Shown in pieces: positions 1-8,511 of a DNA stretch of 37,609 nucleotides. Position 1 is the stretch's first letter, and each line of letters starts with the position of its first letter. The position numbers and the translations under genes were made by a program. The stretch comes from Candidatus Brevefilum sp. (GTDB taxonomy: Bacteria; Chloroflexota; Anaerolineae; Anaerolineales; Anaerolineaceae). The stretch covers positions 1 to 37,609 of the forward strand of contig JAHYJN010000027.1 of assembly GCA_019428905.1 (NCBI GenBank). The letters are read 5' to 3'. The notes below the pieces were generated by a model. It saw nothing but the letters and a program-made list of their open reading frames with translations. It was not told the DNA's origin and did not search any database.

Positions 1-603
1 CGCACGCAAAATCTGCAAGATAAGGATGTGATCCGAGCCCTGGGTGCTGTGCCGCGCCACCGTTTTGTGCCTGAGGGGATCGTGGACAGCGCTTACCAGG
101 ATACCGCACTGCCGATCGGTTACGGGCAGACCATCTCACAGCCATCGCTGGTAGCATTGATGACCGAGCTGCTGGATTTAGATCCCGGTGACAAGGTGTT
201 GGAGATCGGCACAGGCTCGGGTTACCAGGCGGCAATATTGGCAGAGCTGGGGGATGTGGCGGTGTATACGATCGAAATTGTGCCCGAGCTGTACCAACGA
301 GCCACAGCCATCCTGGATGAACTGGGCTACAGCAATGTCTACACCAAACAGGGGGACGGTTATTACGGCTGGGAAGATTTTGCCCCTTACGATGCGATTA
401 TTGTGACCGCCGCGCCAGATCACATGCCGGCACCACTGGCTGACCAGCTGGCGGAGGGCGGTGTGATGGTGATCCCGATCGGCCCACAGGGTCACTACCA
501 AACCTTGTGGAAGTTTGTTAAGCAGGATGGGGAACTGACGGCCTATAATATGGGCTTTGTGGCCTTTGTGCCCTTTACCGGTGAGGGTGTCGAAGGGCCT
601 TAA
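1..603 (+). CDS. pcm: Protein-L-isoaspartate O-methyltransferase, 5' end missing
   Basis: Methyltransferase of the PCMT family, which uses S-adenosylmethionine to methylate isoaspartyl residues in aged proteins so that they can be repaired in the cytosol. The frame is open to the first base of the window (residues RTQNLQDKDVIRALGAVPRH), so the true start lies upstream; the GTG at 28 is only the first start-like codon inside the window. Visible family motifs are VPRHRFVPE near the N-terminus, the QTISQPSLVALMTELL substrate-loop segment, and the SAM-binding loop VLEIGTGSGYQAAILAEL. About 200 residues are present against the usual 210-230, so only a short N-terminal piece is missing. The C-terminus ends in a short extension (FTGEGVEGP). 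It is convergent with the next gene, with 60 bases between them and no clear terminator. Confidence 0.93.
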   Translation, partial: RTQNLQDKDVIRALGAVPRHRFVPEGIVDSAYQDTALPIGYGQTISQPSLVALMTELLDLDPGDKVLEIGTGSGYQAAILAELGDVAVYTIEIVPELYQRATAILDELGYSNVYTKQGDGYYGWEDFAPYDAIIVTAAPDHMPAPLADQLAEGGVMVIPIGPQGHYQTLWKFVKQDGELTAYNMGFVAFVPFTGEGVEGP

Positions 604-663
604 CGGTGAAGCCTGTTGCTGGGGGAAAGAATAACGGACAGATCCTACTTTGCTATGTTTCGT

Positions 664-3099
664 TTAACGGCGAGAGGGCAGCCATGCCAGGGCATAGCAC
701 CCCATCCCAATCGCCAGTGTCAGGCTGAACCCGAAGCTGAGTGCCAGCAGTGAGGCCAGGATCGAAGCCAGCACCGAGCTGGTCCCGTTGACGGCCCAGA
801 TCCAGGCTACCATCCAGCGTTCGGTATCTCCCTGAGTGTCCCCAGCCCTGCGCCGCATCCAAGCCAGTCCAGCCGGGAAGGGGATGCCCATCAGGAAGCC
901 CAGCGGCGCCAGCAGCAGGATGGTGACTGCCAGCCGCAGCAACAGGTGTAGGCCAAGTGTCGCGGACAATATGCTGGGTAAGAGCAGGATATACAATAAC
1001 AGCAACCCGACCAATCCCATCAGGGCCTGGGATAAGCCCAGCTTACGGCTGCCGTAACGGCTGCCTAACCCCGAGAAGAGCAGGATGCAAAACAAGATCG
1101 CGGTTAGGGCATAAGCCGGCTGGTCGAGGTAGAGGATGAAGCGCTGGATGAGGGGCATTTCCACCAGCATGAACCCCAGGCCGATCAGGCCGAAATAGAG
1201 CGGGATGCGGCGGTTCCCAGGTCGGATGCTGCCTCGTTTGATCAAAGCCACCGGCAGCAGGATCAGCACAACTGAAAGCAGCAGCGCCAGGAGCAGGATG
1301 ACCAGGATCACCAGGTAGCCGGCGCCGCCGAAGGGCTGCCAGGTGATCCCCAGGTTGCGGATAGTTTCCGGCAGTTGAGACCATTTGAAATAATGGCTGA
1401 AGAACGGGCGGTCATCCGTTGGGGGTTGTACGGCAAAGGAATAGGCGCGATAAAAGTCTGCGCGGGGATTGGCGCCCAGGAAATTCGTAAAAGCCTGGTG
1501 GTAAATGGGTTCAGGGAGGATGTTGAAGCGGTTCAGTTGTGATGTTTCAAACGTCGGAGCAATAACGAGGTCGAAAGCCTTCTGGGCGGAAAATTCACGC
1601 ACAAAATCTACCTCGGTTTGGGTAAAAGGTGTCTTTTTGATCAGGATTGTGCCGGTGTTGTAGCCCCGGGTGGCGATGATCTGGGTGTGCGGGTCCAATC
1701 CCAGCTCTTCCAAGGCGGTGACACCCAGGGTGAAGATGCGCAGCCACTCGCTGGGGGTCTCCTGCAGCCAGCGAGTGACCACCAGCAGCCCGTTGGGACG
1801 CAGCCCATCGATCATATCCGTGAAGGATTCAAGCGTGTAGCGGTAGTCTTCTCCCAAAGAATAGGCACCAGAGCCGACCGGGTGGTAGCTGTCGGTGAGG
1901 GGCAGCTGGATAATGTCAAAACGCTCCCGGGCGCCCCGCAAGTAGCTGCGGCCGCTGGCAAGAACCCAATCGACTTGTGGTCTGTGGTAGACCTGAGCGG
2001 ATGCCGCAACAATTAATGGGTTGCCCTCCACGGCGGTCACCTGGCCGGCCCCCAGCGCCAGGGCGACCAGGATATCCATCCCGCCGCGCGGTTCGAGGAT
2101 CAGCACCTCTGCGCCGGGCTGCAGGCGATATGCTGCCGCCGCCGGCAGGTAATCTGCAAAGGCGACCTGTGTGCCTGGTGGCAAAATGGCGCTCAGGTTC
2201 TCGCCATCAACAAACAGCCCAGCGATGCGCGGCAGGGGTTCGCGGTAGCGGTAGCTCAAACCGGGCACCGAATGCAGGCTGGGGCTGCTGACCACCTCGA
2301 CTTTTGAGATGCTGTTCCAGTGTGTGCTGAGGATTTCCGCCTGGGGGTTTTGCAGGGCGTAGGAAATGCTTTTATAGGGTGAGATATGCAGTTGGAACCA
2401 GGGGGGGATATGACCCCAAGCGATCTGAGCGGCCAAAAGGATGGATGCTATCCCCAAGATGACTGAAAAGGTCCCCTGCAGGGTGGCTGACCGCTTCCAG
2501 GATCTGGTGGGGGTGGGCTGGATGAAGCATATACCAGCCAATGCAGCGACTGCCGCGCTGAGGGCGACCATGCCCTCCGCACCCAGCCAGCCGGGGGCAA
2601 TCACCGCCAGCAGACAGCCCAAGGCTGAGCCGACCAGGTTGACTGCGTAGATTTCGCCGCTGGCGCCGCTGAACCTCCTTAACAACATGCTGACCAGCAT
2701 GCCGCTGAAAAAGAAGGGAAAAGCCAAAGCCGCGTAATGCAGCAGCAGGATCAGGACCTGGAGGGGATCGACAAAGATGCTGAAGGCGTCAAAGGGCAGG
2801 TGGTTGATCAGCAGGTAAGAGGCGAATATGCTGATGCCGGTGCCGATTGGCAGCCAGGGGAAGATTTTTTCCTCGACTTCACCTGGTTTGATTTTGCGCA
2901 GCGCCAGGAAGGTGCCGCTGGCACCCATCCCTAACAGGGCAATGCTGACGGCCATAAAAGCGAAGTGATAAAACTGGGAAACGGAGAACAAACGGGTCAG
3001 GTTGATCTGGAAGGTCAAGGCGGCCGCTGAAACCAGCAGCAAGCCTATCCCCTGCCAGGATCGGCTCGTAAAGGTTGGTTGGGACCTATTCACAGACAT
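664..3099 (-). CDS. Membrane-bound spermidine-synthase-like methyltransferase-fold protein
   Basis: An 811-residue polytopic protein of the fused membrane/spermidine-synthase type. About six hydrophobic segments fill residues 15-230. A soluble Rossmann-like domain follows at about 325-480, with EVLILEPRGGMDILVAL (331-347) at the SAM/dcSAM-loop position and VEGN at 357-360. At least seven more hydrophobic segments run from about 595 to the end. The polyamine-synthase signature is only partly kept: the region around LTDSYHPVGSGAYSL (401-415) replaces the usual D-x-x-D-P-x-G-P pattern, and the glycine loop is atypical. The substrate is therefore unknown, and real spermidine synthase activity is doubtful. 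The start at 3099 has a weak upstream purine stretch (AAGAAA). No operon partner; the gene is convergent with pcm. An unrelated S-adenosylmethionine-dependent function is possible. Confidence 0.8.
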   Translation of the reverse strand: MSVNRSQPTFTSRSWQGIGLLLVSAAALTFQINLTRLFSVSQFYHFAFMAVSIALLGMGASGTFLALRKIKPGEVEEKIFPWLPIGTGISIFASYLLINHLPFDAFSIFVDPLQVLILLLHYAALAFPFFFSGMLVSMLLRRFSGASGEIYAVNLVGSALGCLLAVIAPGWLGAEGMVALSAAVAALAGICFIQPTPTRSWKRSATLQGTFSVILGIASILLAAQIAWGHIPPWFQLHISPYKSISYALQNPQAEILSTHWNSISKVEVVSSPSLHSVPGLSYRYREPLPRIAGLFVDGENLSAILPPGTQVAFADYLPAAAAYRLQPGAEVLILEPRGGMDILVALALGAGQVTAVEGNPLIVAASAQVYHRPQVDWVLASGRSYLRGARERFDIIQLPLTDSYHPVGSGAYSLGEDYRYTLESFTDMIDGLRPNGLLVVTRWLQETPSEWLRIFTLGVTALEELGLDPHTQIIATRGYNTGTILIKKTPFTQTEVDFVREFSAQKAFDLVIAPTFETSQLNRFNILPEPIYHQAFTNFLGANPRADFYRAYSFAVQPPTDDRPFFSHYFKWSQLPETIRNLGITWQPFGGAGYLVILVILLLALLLSVVLILLPVALIKRGSIRPGNRRIPLYFGLIGLGFMLVEMPLIQRFILYLDQPAYALTAILFCILLFSGLGSRYGSRKLGLSQALMGLVGLLLLYILLLPSILSATLGLHLLLRLAVTILLLAPLGFLMGIPFPAGLAWMRRRAGDTQGDTERWMVAWIWAVNGTSSVLASILASLLALSFGFSLTLAIGMGCYALAWLPSRR

Positions 3100-3546
3100 T
3101 TTCTTATTGATGAGTGTTATCTTGCCTCAAAGCACCCATCCTATGATTAGTGTATCATCCTTTACAGTGAAGTTTCAGAGGAAATTGAAGAACATAATAC
3201 GGTCGTAACCCTTTACTAAAATGACACCTAATCTCTAAATAATAAAATATTTGGTAAAACCCAGAAAGGATGTAGGGGCAACCCTCCGTGGTTGCCCTGC
3301 TCAAAGAGTGCTTCGCGAGGCGGACACGGAGGTCCGCCCCTACGGGTAAAAATTAATAGGAATAAACAAAACTACAACTCTCTCTTTTATCGCAAGCCAA
3401 TATGTCATTACTATTTGGGTTAGCTCGTTGACAGGGTGAAAGGTTTGTGAATTTATTCTTGCTGGTTCTTTCAGGAGGCTTTGTACTCAGGAGACCAGCG
3501 AGCATGGGAGGCTGGTATTGGACCCCGCCAACCCACCCTACAGAGG
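3100..3546. other. Non-coding stretch with repeat-like sequence
   Basis: About 450 bases between the start of the spermidine-synthase-like gene and the end of the BTAD regulator. No convincing gene is present. It holds the folded repeat at 3272-3343. At 3494-3516 there is a short hairpin (ACCAGC/GCTGGT), and just downstream a CCAACCCACCCTACA segment (3528-3542) that looks like half of another dispersed GTAGGGTGGG-type repeat. The latter is an impression from similar genomes. The hairpin could help end transcription from the regulator gene, but no T-run follows it on the minus strand. Confidence 0.6.
3272..3343. repeat. Folded inverted repeat, 72 bp, GTAGGGGC...GCCCCTAC
   Basis: The ends GTAGGGGC (3272-3279) and GCCCCTAC (3336-3343) are perfect inverted repeats. 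Inside are two local hairpins: GGGCAACC/GGTTGCCC on the left, and GGCGGAC/GTCCGCC on the right. In addition CCTCCGTG (3283-3290) pairs with CACGGAGG (3325-3332), so the element can fold either as two side-by-side hairpins or as one long stem. This compact layered symmetry is typical of a small dispersed palindromic element. I recall similar elements in Chloroflexota genomes, but only one full copy is in this window, so its repeated nature is inferred. Confidence 0.7.
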
Positions 3547-6500
3547 TTAATTTAGCTGGAGCGAGTCTAACAGCGTCTGGGCTTCTTGTAAATCCGCCGT
3601 GTGGAAGCCCTCGGTGAACCAGCTGTAGACCTCAGCCAGTACTTGTAAAGCTTCTGCCGTACGCTCCTGGCCCTGTCCCATGCGCGCCAGGCTGATGGCG
3701 GCGCGCAGTTCAAAAGCCTTTGCGCCTTGCTCACGGGAAATCTGGAGGGCGGTTTCGAAACAGATTTGAGCGTCTTGTTTTTCAGCCTGTCCATCTTCCG
3801 CTCGTATCAAAAGCAGTTCTCCCTTTGTGCGCCAGGCTTCAGCCTGGAACCACAGTTCACCGGTCTTCTCTCCAAGGGTGATGCTTTCAATCACCCGATC
3901 AATCCCGCGTTCTCTTTGGCCGGCCGCCAGGCAAGCCTGGGAAAAGTAAACTAGGAATGCGGTGCGGTTGAGGACGGTCTTGGTGGCATAATAGGCTTCG
4001 ATCACATTGTTCATGGCCTCGATTGCCTGATCCGAATCTTCTTGATGCATGAATTTGACCCAATTCATAAAGAATAGAGCGGCATACTCAAAATTTTTGA
4101 ATCCAAACCTGCCGGCAACCTGGTTAAGCTGGTAGGCGTGCTCCTGGACTTGCTCCAGGTCGCCTCTTAAAACGCCAATCCAGCAGGCGCGGCTGGTGAC
4201 ATAACAGGTTGTCATGGGGTGCCCGACGATTTCTGCCATCTCGAAGGCTTGGATGCTGGTCCTTTCAGCCTGCAGCGGGAATCCCATTAACCACAGACAA
4301 TTGCTGAGGTAGGTCAGCGCCATTGCGGCTGGGGCGAAGCCAAAGCGGTGGGATAAGAAGCGCTGCTGGTGGATCTCCTGTGAAGCGGCCGCACGCTCAA
4401 ACAGGACGCGTGCTTCTTTCAACCGGCCTTGATAAAAAGAGCTGGCCTGAAAGTAAGCAAGGGTGATCATAGCCGGGTCCTGGGTATGTTGGGCGAGCCT
4501 GAACAGCCGAGCCACCAGGCGATCCACTTCGGCATGTTCTGAGCGGCCTAACCTGAAGGTCGCCAATAGCCACAAGGCTGGGATGAGCTGTGATGTGTCA
4601 TCGCCCTGTTCTATCAGCACTTGGGCGCGATTGTAAGCCCTTTCAAGCTCGGGTGGACCCCAACCCTTAAGCGCGGTCAGTGGCGGACCCAGGCTGAGCT
4701 GCAAATCCAGTTCTACTTTGTCACGCTGTGGGGAGGGGGGTAAAGACGGTAATAGGTCCAAGGCTCGGTAAAAATGCTGGATGGCTTCCTGGTGTGCTGA
4801 AAGGCGCATGGCATTCTTCCCCGCTTGGGTGTAATATTGGACCGCTTTGTCTGTGAGCTGGGCGAGTTCGAAATGACGTGCCAGGGTGTGGACTATTTCC
4901 GGATATTGGTTCAGGTGATCCTGGTAGCGCTGTTCCAACTCAGCCCCAACCAGGCCGTGTAAACGCGTTTTCTCAAGGATATCCAGGTGGTTATACAAAT
5001 AAATCTGGAATAACATATGCCTGAAACGGTAGTGGGTCAACTGCTGGTCGCCAAGGTTTGAGATACCTTGCGGGGTAATCAGGCGATGGCGTTTGCAAAC
5101 TTGCTGGGATAAAAGGTCAAACACCTCTTTTTCGGGCTTTCCCATCACCAGGGCAAGGGCCTCGACATTGAATACTTCACCCTGCACACAGGCAGGCGGC
5201 ATCAGTTCTTGGCACTCGATCGGCATCAGGCTGATGCGCCTGGCGATCACGGCTTCAACCCGGGCGGGAAGCTTATGCCACTGAAGGTTAGCGCCTTCAA
5301 TCCACTGACCAGCTGGATTTTTATAGATTTCTTTCCTGAGCTGCATCCCACGCAGCAGTTCGATGGTAAACAGGGGATGTCCACCGGTATGTTGATAAAG
5401 CATTTCATTGAAATTTGGGCTGAAGGCATTCGTCTCACTATCCAGCAGGGCATCGACGAAATCTCGGCCTTCACTTGTCGCCAGGTCAATCGTATTGTCG
5501 GAAAAACGCACGGACAATTCGTTGATCACCCCCACCAATTCATGGGAAACTTCTTTGCTGTCCGACCACACTTCTTCGGGACGGAAAGCGCCTAGGATCA
5601 GGATGGGTTTGGCCGCAGTCTGCCGTCCAAGGTGGAATAGCAATCCGGTTGAACCTGAATCAATCCATTGCAGGTCATCCAGGATCAGAATCAGGGGATG
5701 ATCCTTAGCGAGCATGCTCAACACCTGGGTGAATTGATCGTTCAATACCGGTTGGCTCACACGTGTTGATGCGGGTTTGGTGATGAGCGCTTGGATCGCA
5801 TCTAAGACATCTGCTGAGACACCAGGATGTACGCCGGCAAGCTTGAATTGATTGATAAATGGCAGAAAGCGTTTGATCAGGTCAGGTCCATGATGGACCA
5901 GGCTGGTCAGGGACTCGGGTAAGAAACGCCACACCCGCTTGAGATGCGCCAGGCTGATGATCCCACCAGGCAATAGCGGCTCAACATCCCCTGCCAGAAT
6001 ACGAGTTATGTTCATAAATGGAAAGAAGGGATCACCCTGACCGGTAAAGGCGTTGCATTGGCCCCACAAGACCAGCAGGTCAGGATTCTGCACGATCGCC
6101 TGGCTGACAAACGCCGTCAGCAAGTGTGTTTTACCGCTGCCTGGCTCACCTATGATAAAGGCGGCCGACCCCGTTCCTCCCAGGGCTTTTTCCAGCCAGG
6201 TTTGCAATTGTGCCATTTCCTTGTGCCGGGCGACAAACAACCCGGGCTCAAAACTTGCGTCTGCAATTTCGTGCAACCACCCAGGCAGGGGACCTGGGTC
6301 AATTGGTTTAATATTTTGTGCGATGAGGGTTGGCTGATAGGGTGCTGATGGACCCTCAAATGAACCCTGTTTAATGCGTTGAAACAAACTTACAGTCTCT
6401 CGTTCGGGTTCGATTCCCAAATCCTCAGCCAGGCGATTCTGACAGGTCTCGAACAGTGCCAGGGCTGCGCTTCGGCGTTCCAGGGTCATTAGAATGCGCA

Positions 6501-7131
6501 TGCCGTGGCGGTAGGCTGCCTCATCCCACGGTTCCTGATCGATCCATGTTTCCGCAAAATTCAAGGCCAATTCAGGTTGCCCCTTTTTTTGATAGGTTGT
6601 GGTTAGCAGGCGTAATACCCCGACCCATTTCTGGTGTAAATGTTCGCGGATTTTAATCATCCAGGTTTCAAAGGACGGGCTGTGGATGGTAAAACCAGCC
6701 ATGAATGACCCCTGATAAATCTGCAAAGCCTGCTCTAGAGGCGCATGACCTAAGTGACTGGCTGATGAATTGGGTTGGGGGAGATCTTTGTCAGAAAGTT
6801 CAAGGAAGGCATTCACATCCAGCCAGTAATCTGATGCTGGGTTGAATTGAACTGTAGATTGGGTGGTAAGGATAAAAAGAGGTTCGCTTGAGCTTTCGCC
6901 TAGTAAGCGGCGTAAATTCCATAGGGCGTTGCGCAGGTTTGCCTGCGCTTTTTCTTCTGAGCAATTCGGCCAAAAGAGATCAGCGAGATATGACCTGGTC
7001 CAAGGATGGTTGGCTTCTACCACTAGGAAAGCCAGAAGCGCACGAATTTTATCCGAGCGAAACGCCGTCAGCTTGTGACCGTTTTGCTCGATTTGGAAGG
7101 ACCCCAGCAGCCTGATTGACAATTTTGCCAC
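3547..7131 (-). CDS. BTAD-domain transcriptional regulator with ATPase and helical-repeat regions
   Basis: A large (1194-residue) cytosolic regulator of the SARP/AfsR-like class. Residues 1-95 form an OmpR/SARP-type winged helix (KLSIRLLGSFQIEQNG..., ending in LRNALWNLRRLLGE). Residues about 100-260 are the bacterial transcriptional activator domain, ending near AEDLGIEPERETVSLF. An AAA/STAND ATPase follows with Walker A GEPGSGKT at 328-335 and Walker B LILILDDLQW near 480-489. The remaining ~500 residues are helical, TPR-like repeats, probably a ligand- or partner-sensing scaffold. The start at 7131 is preceded by GAGGGTCCTGTGGCAAAATG-type sequence with a GAGGG ribosome site. It is divergent from two secreted proteins (7317, 7924), which are the natural candidates for its targets. 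Autoregulation or regulation by another factor is suggested by the palindrome overlapping its promoter. The ligand is unknown. Confidence 0.88.
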   Translation of the reverse strand: MAKLSIRLLGSFQIEQNGHKLTAFRSDKIRALLAFLVVEANHPWTRSYLADLFWPNCSEEKAQANLRNALWNLRRLLGESSSEPLFILTTQSTVQFNPASDYWLDVNAFLELSDKDLPQPNSSASHLGHAPLEQALQIYQGSFMAGFTIHSPSFETWMIKIREHLHQKWVGVLRLLTTTYQKKGQPELALNFAETWIDQEPWDEAAYRHGMRILMTLERRSAALALFETCQNRLAEDLGIEPERETVSLFQRIKQGSFEGPSAPYQPTLIAQNIKPIDPGPLPGWLHEIADASFEPGLFVARHKEMAQLQTWLEKALGGTGSAAFIIGEPGSGKTHLLTAFVSQAIVQNPDLLVLWGQCNAFTGQGDPFFPFMNITRILAGDVEPLLPGGIISLAHLKRVWRFLPESLTSLVHHGPDLIKRFLPFINQFKLAGVHPGVSADVLDAIQALITKPASTRVSQPVLNDQFTQVLSMLAKDHPLILILDDLQWIDSGSTGLLFHLGRQTAAKPILILGAFRPEEVWSDSKEVSHELVGVINELSVRFSDNTIDLATSEGRDFVDALLDSETNAFSPNFNEMLYQHTGGHPLFTIELLRGMQLRKEIYKNPAGQWIEGANLQWHKLPARVEAVIARRISLMPIECQELMPPACVQGEVFNVEALALVMGKPEKEVFDLLSQQVCKRHRLITPQGISNLGDQQLTHYRFRHMLFQIYLYNHLDILEKTRLHGLVGAELEQRYQDHLNQYPEIVHTLARHFELAQLTDKAVQYYTQAGKNAMRLSAHQEAIQHFYRALDLLPSLPPSPQRDKVELDLQLSLGPPLTALKGWGPPELERAYNRAQVLIEQGDDTSQLIPALWLLATFRLGRSEHAEVDRLVARLFRLAQHTQDPAMITLAYFQASSFYQGRLKEARVLFERAAASQEIHQQRFLSHRFGFAPAAMALTYLSNCLWLMGFPLQAERTSIQAFEMAEIVGHPMTTCYVTSRACWIGVLRGDLEQVQEHAYQLNQVAGRFGFKNFEYAALFFMNWVKFMHQEDSDQAIEAMNNVIEAYYATKTVLNRTAFLVYFSQACLAAGQRERGIDRVIESITLGEKTGELWFQAEAWRTKGELLLIRAEDGQAEKQDAQICFETALQISREQGAKAFELRAAISLARMGQGQERTAEALQVLAEVYSWFTEGFHTADLQEAQTLLDSLQLN

Positions 7132-7177
7132 AGGACCCTCTTTTTTGCTTCAATGAAAGAAGAAAACTTACATAATT

Positions 7178-7206
7178 ATTATACAAAATTTTGTATATCG
7201 CTGCAA
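7178..7206 (-). promoter_or_regulatory. Probable sigma-70-type promoter of the BTAD regulator
   Basis: On the minus strand, -35 TTGCAG (7201-7206) and a perfect -10 TATAAT (7178-7183) are separated by 17 bases, about 47 bases upstream of the regulator start codon. This is the best promoter match seen in the window. The spacer and -10 box are overlapped by the palindrome at 7180-7197. Confidence 0.6.
7180..7197. promoter_or_regulatory. 18-bp perfect palindrome, candidate operator
   Basis: TATACAAAATTTTGTATA reads identically on both strands over all 18 bases. It covers most of the spacer and the first four bases of the -10 box of the minus-strand promoter at 7178-7206, a classical repressor position. 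It also lies about 120 bases upstream of the divergent secreted-protein gene at 7317, where a weaker plus-strand promoter (TTACAT at 7168-7173, TGTATA at 7192-7197) would overlap it too. AT-rich sequence can form palindromes by chance, so operator function is inferred. Confidence 0.5.
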
Positions 7207-7316
7207 TCAAATTAATGAATCCATGCTTTCTCCATATTTTCGAGATGCAGATCTTGTACAAAGTAATGGGAAAAGTGTTCCCAAAACCTGTCAACGATTA
7301 GAAAAAGGAGTTTGAA

Positions 7317-7814
7317 ATGAAGAAAGTATGGATTCTTTTATCTGTTGTCCTGATGCTAGTCATCAGCCTGGCTGTGCCGGCCCAAATCGTGAGTGCAGAG
7401 GTCATCCGCACCGACGTTGAGATGAATGGAACGCCCACAAGCATGCAGGTTTGTGAAAGGCAATGGAGCGAGGGGGGGATTACACACTTACGCGATTGCT
7501 CAATTTCTTTGAATTATTCGTCAACAGACGATCGGTTCATTGGATCAACCCTGATGGTTTTGAGCCGGAATGATTTCCCGGATGGCTCAGCGCGCGGACA
7601 TGGGAGCTGGGTCAACCATCCCACAGCTTATCCAGATGGCCATTGGGTCGGAACCTTCACCGCATCTGTTGATTCCTCGGGTGTGATGCGGGTGAAAATG
7701 CGAGGGCAAGGCTACGGCTCTTTGGACGGATTGTTCTTCAGCGGTCATCTTGAGGGCAACATGCTCTCTACGATCTACGGTGTGATCAAAGAAGTGCCGA
7801 CTTATGAACCTTAA
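7317..7814 (+). CDS. Secreted protein of unknown function, paralogue 1
   Basis: A 165-residue protein with a clear N-terminal signal peptide: MKK, a hydrophobic stretch to about residue 25, and a probable cut after VSA, before EVIRT. The mature part has about 140 residues, is rich in Gly, Ser and aromatic residues, and has no recognised catalytic motif. It is probably a beta-rich extracytoplasmic domain. The C-terminal half contains GHWVGTFTASVD, then RGQGYGSLDGL, then YGVIKEVP, a pattern shared with the next gene at 7924. This shows that the two are tandem duplicates. Two cysteines (in QVCERQW and LRDCSIS) could form a disulphide. Translation starts at ATG 7317 behind an AAAGGAG site. Function unknown; control by the divergent BTAD regulator is a guess from position. 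Confidence 0.75.
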   Translation: MKKVWILLSVVLMLVISLAVPAQIVSAEVIRTDVEMNGTPTSMQVCERQWSEGGITHLRDCSISLNYSSTDDRFIGSTLMVLSRNDFPDGSARGHGSWVNHPTAYPDGHWVGTFTASVDSSGVMRVKMRGQGYGSLDGLFFSGHLEGNMLSTIYGVIKEVPTYEP

Positions 7815-7923
7815 AGTCACGTGATGAATAAATTTTCACTCAATTAATCAGATAAGGAATTCCTAAAGCATTGACTGAGGTTTCCCTTATTTGATGTACA
7901 GAATATTTAGAGAGGAAACTAAC

Positions 7924-8412
7924 ATGAAGAAACAGCTTATTCTCGGTATGGTTTTATTGCTGGTCGCCATGAGTTTCGTTGTTCCAAGCCAGTCTGCCAG
8001 CGGTGAAGTCATCCGTACAACGTACGAAGCCACGGCGACGAACCTGTGTCCTGGATACCCAGGGTGTACATCTGGTGAGTGGTCATTCCCTGGCGGTAAC
8101 TTCCATGTGCGGGACATGGTCACAATTTACAGTAGCACCAGTGCAGATGGACGTGTTTCAGGCATTAATACGACGGTGATGAGCGCCAATTGGGATGCGT
8201 CCTTTGTGGGTGTAGGTTGGGGCACTTACCGTTTAGAATCCGATGTTTTTGATGGCTATTGGAAAGGAACCTATACCGTCCAGATGGATGAGTGGGGGTA
8301 CATCTGCAAGATCAGGGGTAAAGGTTACGGCGCATTTGAAGGCCTGCAGCTTAAAGCCATCGAGATCAATGGTTCGGTCGTAGGTGTGATTAGTGAATTG
8401 CCGTCCCATTAG
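7924..8412 (+). CDS. Secreted protein of unknown function, paralogue 2
   Basis: A 162-residue protein. I chose ATG 7924 because it follows AGAGGAAAC at a normal distance and begins a standard signal peptide (MKKQLILGMVLLLVAMSF..., probable cut near SASG before EVIRT); the frame could be extended to a TTG at 7891 but that would spoil the signal. It shares with its neighbour at 7317 the EVIRT start of the mature chain, GYWKGTYTVQMD, RGKGYGAFEGL and VGVISELP, so the two are paralogues that have diverged strongly. The mature N-terminus adds a Cys pair (LCPGYPGC) that paralogue 1 lacks in that position. A TTGACT box at 7871-7876 and a 10-bp palindrome AGGAATTCCT (7855-7864) lie upstream, so it may have its own promoter. 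Function unknown. Confidence 0.75.
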   Translation: MKKQLILGMVLLLVAMSFVVPSQSASGEVIRTTYEATATNLCPGYPGCTSGEWSFPGGNFHVRDMVTIYSSTSADGRVSGINTTVMSANWDASFVGVGWGTYRLESDVFDGYWKGTYTVQMDEWGYICKIRGKGYGAFEGLQLKAIEINGSVVGVISELPSH

Positions 8413-8426
8413 GGCCTATTGATTTT

Positions 8427-8465
8427 GGGCAGTGTCTCAACGCGCCAAGCATTGAGACATTGCCC
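8427..8465 (+). terminator. Strong hairpin after the secreted-protein pair
   Basis: A 17-bp stem with one G-T wobble and one mismatch: GGGCAGTGTCTCAACGC (8427-8443) against GCATTGAGACATTGCCC (8449-8465), with a 5-base loop. It starts 15 bases after the stop of the second secreted protein and ends 46 bases before the next gene. There is no T-run after it, so it may be an mRNA-stabilising or attenuating hairpin instead of an intrinsic terminator. Confidence 0.55.
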
Positions 8466-8511
8466 ATCTCATAGCGTCAGTTACAAGGTATCGAAGAGGC
8501 GAGGTGCTGCC

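Noticed and set aside
3272-3343. CRISPR-like or tRNA-like reading of the folded repeat
   Set aside because: There is a single unit with no regular spacers, and the folded arms lack the T-loop and acceptor features of a tRNA.
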